Positions 20,882 through 29,624 of a DNA stretch of 47,731 bases are shown here, piece by piece. Position numbers and translations under genes: made by a program. The notes beneath the pieces were generated by a model. That model ran no database searches. It saw only the letters and a program-made list of their open reading frames with translations, and was not told the origin of the DNA. The stretch comes from Bacteroidaceae bacterium (GTDB lineage: Bacteria > Bacteroidota > Bacteroidia > Bacteroidales > Bacteroidaceae), in assembly GCA_024401055.1 (NCBI GenBank), contig JAKSLT010000013.1, positions 1-47,731 on the forward strand, in the 5' to 3' direction. The stretch's first letter is position 1, and the number at the start of each line of letters is the position of its first letter.

Positions 20882-22276
20882 CAGCGGCTCACGTTCGTTG
20901 GGCACGTCGCCGTCGAGCACGGCGTTCTTGAGTGTCTCTTTCAGCGTCCCCACCACGGGTGAGGGCTTCAGTCCGAACATTTCCATAATCTCGTTACCGT
21001 CTATCACGGGCTGCAGCAGGCGGCGGTAGTCGCGCACTTGCAGGTCGGCCAGTTTCTCTCTCACGAGGCGGAAGTTCTCCAGGAAGTTCTGTTTCTTCTG
21101 TTCGTTCTTGCTCGTGATGTCGGCCTCGCATAGCGTCATCAGGTCGTCAATGTCGTCGCCCGCCTCAAAGAGGAGCCTGCGCACGGCGCTGTCGGTCACC
21201 TCCTCATCGGCGATGGCCTGCGGCCGCATGTGCATTCCCACGAGTTTCTCCACGTATTTCATACGCTCGTCCATGGGCAGTTTCAGGCGGCGGAAGATGC
21301 CTTTCACCATCTTTTCGCCCAGGTAGTTGTGGTTGTGGAAGGTCCATCCCAGCGCGGGGTCCCAGCGCTTGCTCTTCGGCTTGCCAATGTCGTGCAGCAG
21401 GGCGGCCCAGCGCAGGAAGAGGCGGTGGTCGTCCACGCTTATGGCCTCGTGGCTCAGGTTGTCGAGCACCTCCAGCGTATGGTGGAAGTTATTCTTGTGG
21501 GCGCGTCCGCCGCGGGTCTCCACCACGTCGAGCGCCGTCACCTCCGGCAGGATGATGTCCAGCAGGTCGGTGCTGTAGAGGTCCAGGAGTCCGCGCGAGG
21601 GGTAGGCGGCGGCCAGCGTCTTGTTGAGTTCGTCGATGATGCGCTCCTGCGAGATGATTTTCAGGCGCTCGGCATTGCGGCGCAAGGCGTCGAACGTCTC
21701 CTGCTCTATGACGAAGCCCAACTGCGTGGCGAACCTCACGCAGCGCATCATGCGCAGCGGGTCGTCGCTGAACGTTATGTCGGGGTCGAGCGGTGTAGAG
21801 ATGACGCGTTCTTCCAGGTCGCGCACGCCGTCGAAGGGATCCACCAGTTCGCCGTAGCGCTCCCTGTTGAGGCACACGGCCATCGCGTTGATGGTGAAGT
21901 CACGCCGGTTCTGGTCGTCCTCCAGCGTGCCGTCCTCCACCACGGGCTTGCGGCTCCCGCGGTCATAACTTTCGCGGCGGGCCCCCACGAACTCCACCTC
22001 CTGCCCCTTCCAGTGCACCTGCGCGGTGCCAAAGTTGCGATAGACGCTGAGGTGGGCGCCCTTTCCCAGACGCTTGGCGAAGGCCTCCGCCATCTCGATG
22101 CCGGAGCCCACCACCACCACGTCGATATCCTTGCTGGGACGTTCCAGGAAGAGGTCGCGCACGTAGCCGCCCACCACGTAGCATTCCATTCCCAGTTCAT
22201 CAGCGGTGGCGCCGATATTCTGGAAAATCTTGCCGGCGAGCAGTTGCTTGAAGTCCTGTTGTGTGAGTTTTCTCAT
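20507..22276 (-). CDS. cca: CCA tRNA nucleotidyltransferase with HD domain and fused lipoprotein-like C-terminus
   Basis: The enzyme adds or repairs the 3' CCA of tRNAs. The nucleotidyltransferase head (about residues 1-200) has YVVGGYVRDLFL, metal-binding DIDVVVVG and RRDFTINAMA; a neck and body domain follows; an HD domain contains LLHDIGKPKSKRW. Bacteroidales homologues usually end around 470-480 residues, after a segment like LMTLLREKARKMGL. Here the frame continues to residue 589 through a hydrophobic, lipobox-like stretch (see the 20507-20881 entry). The start overlaps nothing upstream and a -7 box lies at 22302-22309. The tRNA in this window lacks an encoded CCA, in line with need for this enzyme. 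Confidence 0.93.
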   Translation of the reverse strand: MRKLTQQDFKQLLAGKIFQNIGATADELGMECYVVGGYVRDLFLERPSKDIDVVVVGSGIEMAEAFAKRLGKGAHLSVYRNFGTAQVHWKGQEVEFVGARRESYDRGSRKPVVEDGTLEDDQNRRDFTINAMAVCLNRERYGELVDPFDGVRDLEERVISTPLDPDITFSDDPLRMMRCVRFATQLGFVIEQETFDALRRNAERLKIISQERIIDELNKTLAAAYPSRGLLDLYSTDLLDIILPEVTALDVVETRGGRAHKNNFHHTLEVLDNLSHEAISVDDHRLFLRWAALLHDIGKPKSKRWDPALGWTFHNHNYLGEKMVKGIFRRLKLPMDERMKYVEKLVGMHMRPQAIADEEVTDSAVRRLLFEAGDDIDDLMTLCEADITSKNEQKKQNFLENFRLVREKLADLQVRDYRRLLQPVIDGNEIMEMFGLKPSPVVGTLKETLKNAVLDGDVPNEREPLMTLLREKARKMGLTAVCGLLCLTMGLTGACQKQTESNQSKARQADEAAAAVMLAEARETLATDSTEKARTIIKNMRRQHPLALTARRQGILLMDSVDIEQARLDGNEEMYKFYQRKLKYDKKEK

Positions 22277-22301
22277 CGCGTATGCGCTATAACATGCGCT
22301 G

Positions 22302-22309
22302 CAAAGTTA
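22302..22309 (-). promoter_or_regulatory. -7 box of cca-cdd-GH2 (TAACTTTG)
   Basis: TAACTTTG on the minus strand lies 25 bp before the cca ATG. No TTTG at the usual -33 distance was found. Confidence 0.6.
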
Positions 22310-22463
22310 CGAAAAAATCGGCATGTAGTAGCCCTTTCATGCGAAAATAATGCAAAGGAGACGGCATTATGCCTTGTCATCAGCCCATTGCGAGGACTTT
22401 TCTCCCTCATTCTGTAAACTTTCCGGCCGGCTCCGCAAGCTTTATCTCCGACCCTCTCGTCAT

Positions 22464-22550
22464 GGCCACAGCTGTGACGCATACTTAGCCACAGCTGTGA
22501 CGCATACTTGGCCACAGCTGTGACGCATACTTAGCCACAGCTGTGGCCAA
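22464..22550. repeat. Four-unit dyad array B: CCAC-AGCT-GTG, period 23 bp
   Basis: CCACAGCTGTG occurs at 22466, 22489, 22512 and 22535, exactly 23 bp apart, with linkers ACGCATACTTA/G. The last unit is a longer perfect palindrome, GGCCACAGCTGTGGCC in full register apart from the first base. The array lies in the divergent region between cca and pgi. The same unit and linker occur in array F at 46762-46848. Confidence 0.95.
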
Positions 22551-22616
22551 GATGACTGAAAGGGAACTAAGAACAAGCCCTCCTGCCCGACGTTCATGCG
22601 AGAGGCGGGAACAGCG

Positions 22617-22649
22617 CCCCCGTTCCCGACAAATTTCCGCCGGTTTCCC
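22617..22649. repeat. Single CCGTTCCCG-TTCCGCCGG element
   Basis: CCGTTCCCG, six bases, then TTCCGCCGGTTTCCC resembles the 42-bp unit repeated before comEC (25281-25406) and the copy before the TPR gene (32918-32959). Confidence 0.45.
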
Positions 22650-22784
22650 GGAAAGACCTCGGGAGGCGTGGCCGCACGGCCTGTTGTCGGCAGTCTTGCC
22701 ACCTTAACCTTGCAAAACGCGGCGGGAGCGGGCGCGGCGTCGCAAGTATCGCGCTTTTCGCGCGCGTATATTATATATAATGTG

Positions 22785-22792
22785 TAAATTTG
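22785..22792 (+). promoter_or_regulatory. -7 box of pgi (TAAATTTG)
   Basis: TAAATTTG matches TAnnTTTG and lies 96 bp before the pgi ATG, giving a long leader that holds the hairpin at 22857-22875. A CGCGCGCGTATATTATATATAA stretch lies just upstream in split form (GC run then AT run). Confidence 0.5.
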
Positions 22793-22856
22793 CAAGCGCG
22801 CGTTGTATGCGCATGGTAAATGACGCCGTGAAAACAGGTAACAAAAACATATAATC

Positions 22857-22875
22857 GGGAGTCCGCGCGACTCCC
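22857..22875 (+). promoter_or_regulatory. Leader hairpin close to the pgi start
   Basis: GGGAGTC-CGCGC-GACTCCC forms a perfect 7-bp stem ending 13 nt before the ATG. It could affect ribosome access or mRNA stability. The loop also resembles nothing known to this reader, so no ligand is proposed. Confidence 0.5.
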
Positions 22876-22888
22876 TCCCGCAAAAAAC

Positions 22889-24232
22889 ATGCAAAACATA
22901 CAGATTGAACTCCAGAAGGCCGAGCAGTTTCTCGCCCCTGGCAGTGTGGAGGCTCTCAAGCCTCAAGTAATGGCCGCCCGTGCGGCTCTCGAGAGTGGCC
23001 AGTGCGCCGGTAACGATTTCCTCGGCTGGCTGCATCTGCCCACAAGCATCACCCCCGAATTCCTCTCCGAGATTAAGGCTTGCGCAAACACCTTGCGCGA
23101 ACTGTGCGACACCATCGTCGTGGCCGGCATCGGCGGTTCGTACCTCGGCGCCCGCGCCGTCATCGAGGCTCTCGGCAACAGCTTCAGCTATCTCACCAAC
23201 AAGGGCGAGAATCCCGACATCCTCTTCGCCGGCAACAATATCGGCGAGGATTACCTCTGCGAACTCACCACGTATCTCCGCACCCGTCGTTTCGGCGTCA
23301 TCAATATCTCCAAGAGCGGCACCACCACCGAGACCGCCCTCGCCTTCCGCCTGCTGAAGAAGCAGTGTGAGGAGCAGCGCGGCAAGGAAGAGGCACGCAA
23401 GGTCATCGTGGCCATCACCGATGCCAAGCGCGGTGCCGCCCGCACCACCGCCGACAAGGAAGGCTACGCCTCCTTCATCATCCCCGACAACGTAGGCGGC
23501 CGCTTCAGCGTGCTTACGCCCGTGGGCTTGCTGCCCGTGGCTTGCGCCGGCTTCGACATCGACGCTCTCGTCCAGGGCGCGCAGGAAATGGAACGCCTCT
23601 GCGGCGTGGAGACTCCCTTCGAGGAGAACCCCGCAGCGCAGTACGCCGCCGTGCGCAACGCCCTCTATCAGGCCGGCAAGAAGATAGAAATCATGGTTAA
23701 CTTCCAGCCCAAGCTCCACTACATGAACGAATGGTGGAAGCAGCTCTACGGCGAGAGCGAGGGTAAGGACGGCAAGGGCATCTTCCCCGCCGCCGTCGAT
23801 TTCAGCACCGACCTGCACTCTATGGGCCAGTGGATTCAGGAAGGCGAGCGCACCATCTTCGAGACCGTCATCAGCGTCATCGAGCAGCGCCACACCCTCC
23901 TCTTCCCCCACGACGACGAGAACCTGGACGGCCTCAACTTCCTCGAAGGCCGCCGCGTGGACGAAGTGAACAAGATGGCCGAACTCGGCACCCAGCTGGC
24001 CCACGTGGACGGCGGCGTGCCCAACGTGCGCCTCGTCATGCCGCGTCTCGACGAGCGCTGCCTCGGCCAGCTCATCTACTTCTTCGAGGTGGGCTGCGGT
24101 ATCAGCGGCCTCGTGCTCGGCGTGAACCCCTTCAACCAGCCCGGCGTGGAAGCCTACAAGAAGAACATGTTCGCCCTCCTCGGCAAACCCGGCTACGAAA
24201 AGGAGACGGAGGAGATAAAGAGCCGACTCTAA
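22889..24232 (+). CDS. pgi: Glucose-6-phosphate isomerase
   Basis: The 447-residue enzyme interconverts glucose 6-phosphate and fructose 6-phosphate. The SIS-type sugar phosphate fold is marked by [14 protein letters not shown] (about residues 77-90), [15 protein letters not shown] and [13 protein letters not shown], and the C-terminal helix region contains [14 protein letters not shown] with the catalytic lysine. The size is that of the shorter bacterial Pgi found in Firmicutes and Bacteroidota. It has a long leader with a hairpin, and a repeat-rich stretch separates it from the next co-directional gene. Confidence 0.96.
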   Translation: MQNIQIELQKAEQFLAPGSVEALKPQVMAARAALESGQCAGNDFLGWLHLPTSITPEFLSEIKACANTLRELCDTIVVAGIGGSYLGARAVIEALGNSFSYLTNKGENPDILFAGNNIGEDYLCELTTYLRTRRFGVINISKSGTTTETALAFRLLKKQCEEQRGKEEARKVIVAITDAKRGAARTTADKEGYASFIIPDNVGGRFSVLTPVGLLPVACAGFDIDALVQGAQEMERLCGVETPFEENPAAQYAAVRNALYQAGKKIEIMVNFQPKLHYMNEWWKQLYGESEGKDGKGIFPAAVDFSTDLHSMGQWIQEGERTIFETVISVIEQRHTLLFPHDDENLDGLNFLEGRRVDEVNKMAELGTQLAHVDGGVPNVRLVMPRLDERCLGQLIYFFEVGCGISGLVLGVNPFNQPGVEAYKKNMFALLGKPGYEKETEEIKSRL

Positions 24233-24235
24233 AGC

Positions 24236-24300
24236 CCCTCCCCGCCGGAGCCGCCTGCGGCGCTCCGCCACCCCTCCCCCATAGGGAGGGGAAAATAGCC
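24236..24300. repeat. GC-rich palindromic element after pgi
   Basis: CCGCCTGCGGCGCTCCGCC followed by CCCCTCCCCCATAGGGAGGGG. It is an inverse relative of the element at 24531-24592, so the pair frames the tandem 42-bp repeats. Either stem could act as a transcription stop for pgi. Confidence 0.6.
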
Positions 24301-24381
24301 TAAAGTTTGGAGCCTTTTGAGCGAAGGACTCCTGTACGCACAAATAATTTATAAACAGAAATAACCAAGCCCCATACCGAT

Positions 24382-24537
24382 ACGGCCTTTAGAGGTATAA
24401 TCCCCTCCCATAGAGGAGCAGCTACGACCTTTAGAGGTATAATCCCCTCCCATAGAGGAGCCGTTACGACCTTTAGAGGTATAATCCCCTCCCATAGAGG
24501 AGCCGTTACGACCTTTAGAGGTATAATCCCCTCCCTA
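24382..24537. repeat. 42-bp tandem repeat, four units
   Basis: AGAGGTATAATCCCCTCCCA recurs at 24391, 24433, 24475 and 24517, a strict 42-bp period, with the last unit merging into the GC-rich palindrome at 24531. Each unit contains CCTCCCATAGAGGAG, a small stem. 42 bp is twice the 21-bp period of other arrays in this window. Confidence 0.92.
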
Positions 24538-24592
24538 TGGGGGAGGGGTGGCGCGGTGCCGCAGGCAGCCGCGACGGGGTGGGGCTTCAACT
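24531..24592. repeat. GC-rich palindromic element abutting the HAD gene
   Basis: CCTCCCTATGGGGGAGGGG followed by a GGCGCGGTGCCGCAGGC segment and GACGGGGTGGGG. It ends 1-2 bp before the ATG at 24594, so it supplies the whole translation initiation region. A close relative in opposite orientation is at 41772-41858. Confidence 0.7.
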
Positions 24593-24593
24593 T

Positions 24594-25265
24594 ATGATAC
24601 ACTCCGTTTTATTCGATATGGACGGCGTGCTCTTCGACAGTATGCCGGCACATGCCGCCTCGTGGGCGAAGGTCTGCACCGAATACGGCCTGAAGATGAG
24701 CGTCCGCGACGTTTATCTCAACGAAGGTCGCACGGCGCTCTCCACAATCGAGGTCCTCACCCAGCGCACCTGGGGCCGCAGCACCAATCAGGAGGAGGTG
24801 GACAAAATCTACAGCCTCAAGTGCGAGGAATTCAAGAATTATCCCGAGGCACCCGTCATGCCGGGAGCCACAGCCGTGCTTGACGCCGTGCTTAACACGG
24901 GCCAGCAAATCTATATCGTCACCGGTTCGGCGCAGGACTCCCTCCTCGACCGCATCTACAGCCATTTCCCCGGCTACTTCGTCCGCGAGCGCGTTGTCAG
25001 CGGCAAGGACTACACCCTCGGCAAGCCCAATCCCGAGCCCTACCTGATAGGCCTCAAGCGTGCCGGCGTGACAGCCGACGAAGCCATCGTCGTGGAGAAC
25101 GCTCCCCTCGGCGTGCGTGCCGCCAAAGCCGCCGGCATCCGTACCATTGCCGTCAACACCGGCATCCTTGACGACGCCGACCTCCTCAACGAGGGTGCCG
25201 ACTGGGTATTCCCCTCCATGGCCGCCCTCGCCGAGGCCTGGTCCGAGCTGCAGAAGACGCTCTAA
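24594..25265 (+). CDS. HAD-family phosphatase, beta-phosphoglucomutase-like
   Basis: The 223-residue cytosolic protein has the HAD motifs in order: DMDGVLFDS at the N-terminus (nucleophile D8, acid/base D10), IVTGSAQDSL (motif II), GKPNPEPYL (motif III lysine) and VVENAPLGVRAA (motif IV). A helical cap lies between motifs I and II, as in the beta-phosphoglucomutase and sugar-phosphatase subgroup. The substrate is not predictable; a sugar phosphate is most likely, which would fit the upstream pgi. The ATG at 24594 is chosen because sequence further upstream belongs to the repeat. Confidence 0.9.
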   Translation: MIHSVLFDMDGVLFDSMPAHAASWAKVCTEYGLKMSVRDVYLNEGRTALSTIEVLTQRTWGRSTNQEEVDKIYSLKCEEFKNYPEAPVMPGATAVLDAVLNTGQQIYIVTGSAQDSLLDRIYSHFPGYFVRERVVSGKDYTLGKPNPEPYLIGLKRAGVTADEAIVVENAPLGVRAAKAAGIRTIAVNTGILDDADLLNEGADWVFPSMAALAEAWSELQKTL

Positions 25266-25280
25266 TCTCCCCGCCAGCCC

Positions 25281-25406
25281 CCGTCCCCGGCGCATCTCCG
25301 CCGGTTCCCAGCCCGCCCGCCACCGTTCCCGGCGTTTCTCCGCCGGTTCCCTCCCCGCCCGCCACCGTTCCCGGCGTATCTCCGCCGGTTCCCTCCCCTG
25401 CGGAAG
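25281..25406. repeat. 42-bp tandem repeat, three units, ending 3 bp before comEC
   Basis: Units at 25281-25322, 25323-25364 and 25365-25406 share CCGTTCCCGGCG, then TCTCCGCCGGTTCCC. Each can form a stem between CCGGCG and CGCCGG. The third unit diverges in its last 10 bp toward a purine-rich GCGGAAGAC before the ATG, which may serve as ribosome binding site. A single copy precedes the TPR gene at 32918-32959. Confidence 0.9.
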
Positions 25407-25409
25407 ACT

Positions 25410-27293
25410 ATGCAAAAGCCTCTGGCCCCCATCCACTCTCGCCTCACCCCCGTCACGCTCATCACGCTGGCCTTCATCGCCATACTCTTCGTGACGGAAC
25501 CCCTGTGGCACTGGTCGCTCCGCGAGCCTCTTACCGAGGCGCCCGTCGGCACCCGCCGCGTGATGCTGCAGGAGACGCCGCGCCTGAAGGCCAAGACGTG
25601 GTCGGCACAGGCCGTCCTCCTCGGTGAGGCCGCCGACACCCTCCGCGGCCGTCGCCTGATGCTTACGGCAATGAGGGGCGACACCCTCCCACAGGCTAAC
25701 GACGCCGGCTCTTCCCAACTCAGCGCGCCCTCTTCCCGGAACTCCGCGCTCCCCTCCGTTGGAGACGTCCTCCTCGTCCACGGCGCAATCCAACAGCCGC
25801 GCGACACCCACAACCCCGGCGAGATGGCCTACGGCACCTGGCTGCGCCGCCACGGCGTCAGCGGCACGCTCTTCTGCTATGCCGACTGTTGGAAGAGAGT
25901 AGGGGAGAGCCCCTCGCTGCCCTGGCACTTCCGCCTCCTCCGTTGGCGCGAGAAGATGGTGCAGACCTACGCCGCCCATTTCCAAGGCGCCGAACTCGGT
26001 GTGCTGGCCGCCATGACTGTGGGCGACAAAAGCCTCCTCGACGCCGCCACTCGCGATGAATTCTCCGCCGTAGGTGCCAGCCACATCCTCGCCCTCTCGG
26101 GCTTGCACCTCAGCATCCTCGTCACGCTCTTTTCTTTCTGTCTGCTCCGCTGGCTCCGCCGTTGGCGCTGGGCCAAATGGGGCGCCGTCTTCGGCGGACT
26201 CCTCCTGATGGCAGCCTTCGTGATGCTGGCCGGCGCACCGGCCTCCCTCGTCCGCGCCGCCGTGATGCTGGGCCTCGCACTCCTGTGCAGCCTCTTCGAG
26301 CGGCGTGGCCTCTCGCTCAACAATTTGAGCCTGGCCGCCCTGCTCATCCTCCTCTACGACCCCCGCACGCTCTTTGACACGGGTTTCCAACTCTCCTTCA
26401 CCGCCGTGGCCGCCATCGTGGTGGCCGTAAGGCGCTTCCCTTTCCCCGAAAAGTTGAGCCGGTGGTTCTCCACAAGGATGCTCCTCGTGGATGCCGCCCG
26501 CGAGAAAATAGGGCGCGAGCAGTTGAAGGAGGCAATGATGACCGCGCCCTCCGTGGAAGAGGCGCAGCGCCTGGAACTCACGGACTTTATGCCCGCCACG
26601 CTGCCTCTGTGGCAGCGTTTCCGCATAGGACTCCGCCTGCGGCTGGGCACGCTCTGCCGCCTCCTGTGGGACATGTCCGTGGTGAGCCTCGCCGCCCAAC
26701 TGGCCACGCTCCCCTTGGTGCTCTACTACTTCCACACTCTGCCGCTGTGGGGCCTGCCGTTGAGTTTCCTCGTCATCCCGCTGGCCTATCTCATATTGCT
26801 CGCCGCCGTGCTCTTCTTCGTGTTGGTGCCGCTGCGCAGCGTGCTGGCCGTCGTGCTGAAAGGTTTGCTGACGGCGCTGATAGGAGCCGTGGGAGGCTTT
26901 GCCGATTTGCCCGGCGGCCGACTGACTTACCACTGGGAGCAGGCGCCGCCCTTCGTCATCTACTCCCGTCCCGTGCAGCCCGAACTGCACTGCCCCTCCG
27001 GCCAATGGCAAGGCGACGTGCTCCTCTCGCCCTACGGCCGCGTGGCGCGCATCGACGGCAAGCATCCGTACGGCAAACCGCAGCAGCCCCTCCCCGTGGA
27101 CTACCTCTGGCTCTGTCGCGGAGCCAAGGGCCACCTCACAGACTGGCTGTCCTACTACGCCCCCAAGACGGTGGTGCTCGATGCCACCCTCACTCCTTAT
27201 TATTATAATACGTACGCGCACGAGGCCGACTCCCTCCGCCTCCCCGTCCACGACATTCGCGTCCAAGGAGCCCTGGTAATAAGTAAAAAATAA
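25410..27293 (+). CDS. comEC: ComEC/Rec2-family DNA uptake channel
   Basis: The 627-residue inner-membrane protein belongs to the ComEC/Rec2 family, which carries single-stranded DNA into the cytoplasm during natural transformation. After an N-terminal membrane segment (about residues 15-35) and a soluble OB-like domain (VGDVLLVHGAI), the competence core has GVLAAMTVGDKSLL, ALSGLHLSIL and GAPASLVRAAVM in a multi-helix region (about 230-480). The C-terminus (about 490-627) is not the metallo-beta-lactamase-like domain of longer homologues, so this is the short form usual in Bacteroidota. No other competence gene is in the window. Confidence 0.9.
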   Translation: MQKPLAPIHSRLTPVTLITLAFIAILFVTEPLWHWSLREPLTEAPVGTRRVMLQETPRLKAKTWSAQAVLLGEAADTLRGRRLMLTAMRGDTLPQANDAGSSQLSAPSSRNSALPSVGDVLLVHGAIQQPRDTHNPGEMAYGTWLRRHGVSGTLFCYADCWKRVGESPSLPWHFRLLRWREKMVQTYAAHFQGAELGVLAAMTVGDKSLLDAATRDEFSAVGASHILALSGLHLSILVTLFSFCLLRWLRRWRWAKWGAVFGGLLLMAAFVMLAGAPASLVRAAVMLGLALLCSLFERRGLSLNNLSLAALLILLYDPRTLFDTGFQLSFTAVAAIVVAVRRFPFPEKLSRWFSTRMLLVDAAREKIGREQLKEAMMTAPSVEEAQRLELTDFMPATLPLWQRFRIGLRLRLGTLCRLLWDMSVVSLAAQLATLPLVLYYFHTLPLWGLPLSFLVIPLAYLILLAAVLFFVLVPLRSVLAVVLKGLLTALIGAVGGFADLPGGRLTYHWEQAPPFVIYSRPVQPELHCPSGQWQGDVLLSPYGRVARIDGKHPYGKPQQPLPVDYLWLCRGAKGHLTDWLSYYAPKTVVLDATLTPYYYNTYAHEADSLRLPVHDIRVQGALVISKK

Positions 27294-27307
27294 AAAGTAA
27301 AAAATAA
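27278..27307. repeat. Low-complexity AAGTAAAAAATA run at the comEC 3' end
   Basis: Repeated AGTAAAAAAT-like units span the comEC stop codon and continue into the leader of the next gene. Confidence 0.5.
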
Positions 27308-27338
27308 CTTTATCCAATAACCTTATAACTTCCTTCTT

Positions 27339-29240
27339 ATGAAAAAGATTCTACTTTATTTCGCTATGCTCCTCCTTGCCATTCCCGCAACGGCACAGGA
27401 AGATGCCGGTTCCCTTCTTTTAGGCTACTGCAATGAAACGCCCTTCTCCGGCATGGTGCTCGGCGGCGCGCGCCGTGAGAGTTTCGTGTGCGTGAAGTTC
27501 GATGAGGAATTTACGAAGCAGTATGCCGGCTGCCAGGTGTCCTCCGTCAGCGTATGTATGGCAGGCATCGTGGGAAAGACCGCAGGTGTGTGGATTGCCG
27601 AAGAGCTCCCCGTCGAGGTTCCCTACATGTCTAACCCCGCCGACCGCACCTCCGACGACTATTACAAGATGGCCACGGGCAACTACAAAGGCTACGCCTA
27701 TCACTTCCCCTACGAAGGCTGGATGGACGTCTCCAAAGGTCAGGATTTGGCCTGGAAGTGGGTGGAGCAACCCCTTGACAACGCCTACACCATCCAGTCC
27801 GGCGTGCCTTTCTACGCCGGCTTCCGCGTTTTTGTCGCCCCCGGCTCTACCAGCAATGCCGTAGTAGCCCTTGAGAACGGCGGCACCGACCCGCGCTGCT
27901 ATGTGTATTTCCCCGACAGCCAGGACCACTGGTGCCCCCTCGCCCAGACCAATATGTCCGAGTACGGCTCCAACCTGATGATTAAGGTGCGCGTGTCCGG
28001 CGGTGCCCTCCCCACCAACGACATATCCCTCCTCGCCGTGCAGGGTGACGAGTTCCTCAAGACGGGCGAGAAGTACGACTACCGCTGCGTCGTCCGCAAC
28101 AGCGCCGCCAACGTCGTCAAGAGCTTCGACGTCAGCTACTCCCTCGACGGCGTCCTCCAGACCACCAAGACCCTCACCGCCGAGAAGGGCTTCGCCTACA
28201 ACGAGAACGCCGGCTTCACCCTCGAAGGCATCTCCTTCGCCACCCCCGGCGAGCACGAGATAAGCGTCACCGTCTCCGCCCCCAACGGCATCGAAGACAT
28301 CCACCCCGAAGACAACACGCAGACCCTCAAACTCACCGTCTATAACGCCGCCGACGCCCTTCCCCGCAATGTACTCGTAGAGACCTTTACCGGCATCACC
28401 TGCAGCAACTGCCCCGGTGCCCACGAGCGCGAAGCCGAGGCCTTCAAGGACCTTGACGTAATCATGGTGACCCACCACAGCGGTTACTACGACGATGTCT
28501 TCACCACCGACGCCGACAAGTCCTTCACATGGTTCTACAACGGCGGCACCTTCGCCCCCGCCATCATGATGGACCGCACCAACCCCAATTCCTTCTACTC
28601 CACGGGTTACTACGGCCCCGTGTTCTTACCCGCAGCACCTTCTGAAATCCGCTCGGTGTATGATACGCTTGCCAACGTTCCCACCACCGTCGATGTGAAA
28701 CTCTCCGCCTCCTACACACCCTCCACGCGCCAGCTCTCCGTCACCGTCAGCGGCGACGTGCTGAGCGACCCCCTCGCTGCCGACCCGCGCCTCAACGTAT
28801 GGCTCACCGAGAGCAACCTCAAGGCCGTGCGTGCTGACGGCAAGCCCTTGGCCCAGAGCGGCAGCTCCCTCGGCGAGAACTACATCCACAACAACGTCTT
28901 CCGCCTCACCCTCACCCCCACGTGGGGTGACAAGGCCGACCTCTCCGGCACCACATACGAGCGCACGTACACCTGCACCCTCGATGAAAGTTGGAAGCCC
29001 GAGAACATGGAAATCGTAGGCTTCCTTGCCAACATCGACGGCGCCGACTGCAACAACTGCCGCGTCCTCAACGCCGCCAAGATGGCCGTCGCCGACGCCT
29101 CAATCGTGGACGGCATCAGCCGCCAGCAGACAACTGTCAACTGTCAACAGTCAACTGTCCGCGACCTCCAGGGCCGCATCGTCTCCGCCTCCAACGGCCG
29201 CGGCGTAGTGCTCGTCGGTAGCAAGAAAGTGCTGAAGTAA
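27339..29240 (+). CDS. Omp28-related secreted protein with thioredoxin-like CxxC and T9SS-like tail
   Basis: The 633-residue protein has a signal peptide (residues 1-19, ending TAQ), beta-rich N-terminal domains, and from about residue 345 the Omp28 core LVETFTGITCSNCPGAHE, whose CSNC is a thioredoxin-like redox or metal site. The C-terminal 30 residues (RDLQGRIVSAS ... GSKKVLK) look like a short type IX sorting domain. Just before this tail the DNA is a microrepeat of ACTGTCAA units encoding a QQTTVNCQQSTV linker. Omp28 proteins are surface or outer-membrane associated in Bacteroidota; the exact role is unknown. It begins 45 bp after comEC, but a functional link is not evident. Confidence 0.88.
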   Translation: MKKILLYFAMLLLAIPATAQEDAGSLLLGYCNETPFSGMVLGGARRESFVCVKFDEEFTKQYAGCQVSSVSVCMAGIVGKTAGVWIAEELPVEVPYMSNPADRTSDDYYKMATGNYKGYAYHFPYEGWMDVSKGQDLAWKWVEQPLDNAYTIQSGVPFYAGFRVFVAPGSTSNAVVALENGGTDPRCYVYFPDSQDHWCPLAQTNMSEYGSNLMIKVRVSGGALPTNDISLLAVQGDEFLKTGEKYDYRCVVRNSAANVVKSFDVSYSLDGVLQTTKTLTAEKGFAYNENAGFTLEGISFATPGEHEISVTVSAPNGIEDIHPEDNTQTLKLTVYNAADALPRNVLVETFTGITCSNCPGAHEREAEAFKDLDVIMVTHHSGYYDDVFTTDADKSFTWFYNGGTFAPAIMMDRTNPNSFYSTGYYGPVFLPAAPSEIRSVYDTLANVPTTVDVKLSASYTPSTRQLSVTVSGDVLSDPLAADPRLNVWLTESNLKAVRADGKPLAQSGSSLGENYIHNNVFRLTLTPTWGDKADLSGTTYERTYTCTLDESWKPENMEIVGFLANIDGADCNNCRVLNAAKMAVADASIVDGISRQQTTVNCQQSTVRDLQGRIVSASNGRGVVLVGSKKVLK

Positions 29241-29268
29241 TAGACGGCAAACAAGATATATCTCTGAT

Positions 29269-29308
29269 AAACAGTGCAGAAGGCTCCTCGCTCTCTGCAC
29301 TGTTTTTG
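29269..29308 (+). terminator. Terminator of the Omp28-like gene
   Basis: AACAGTGCAGA pairs with TCTGCACTGTT across a loop of about 14 nt and is followed by TTTTTG. Confidence 0.88.
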
Positions 29309-29353
29309 TATGGCGCCCTTGCCGTTTTTACTAAACCCTATTCCAGAAACGTG

Positions 29354-29433
29354 TCAACAGCTGTTGAAATGCGTTTTAACAGCTGTTGAAATACATTTTA
29401 ACAGCTGTTGAAATTGATTTTAACAGCTGTTGA
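29354..29433. repeat. Four-unit dyad array C: AAC-AGCT-GTT, period 22 bp
   Basis: AACAGCTGTT occurs at 29356, 29378, 29400 and 29422, exactly 22 bp apart. Linkers are GAAATGCGTTTT, GAAATACATTTT and GAAATTGATTTT. Flanking TTTT and GAAA extend the dyad with one unpaired G. The same unit makes up array E at 40148-40231. Confidence 0.95.
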
Positions 29434-29540
29434 AAACAAACGGGAAGGGCGCCCGTCAGAGCCGCCTCCCGCTGCACACAAAAGGGGCAACGGCATTCCT
29501 TAAAGGAATCCTCCCGTTTACAAGTCCGCTTTCCGTTCTT

Positions 29541-29624
29541 TTTTGACAATTGTCGAAAAAACTTTTGACAATTGTCGAAAATACTTTTGACAACTGTCGA
29601 AAATACTTTTGACAATTGTCGAAA
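29541..29624. repeat. Four-unit dyad array D: GAC-AATT-GTC, period 22 bp
   Basis: GACAATTGTC starts at 29545, 29567 and 29611, with a GACAACTGTC variant at 29589, all 22 bp apart. Each unit is flanked by CTTTT and GAAAA, the same frame as array C with one base changed per arm. It lies 110 bp from array C in the same convergent intergenic region. Confidence 0.95.

Noticed and set aside
24609..27317. 902-codon open frame antisense to the HAD and comEC genes
   Set aside because: It spans two confident genes and the 42-bp repeats between them; its Glu/Gly/His/Arg-rich product looks like antisense translation.
29354..29624. Ordinary rho-independent terminators
   Set aside because: Arms are only 3-7 bp, there are four in strict phase, and a normal terminator already lies at 29269-29308.
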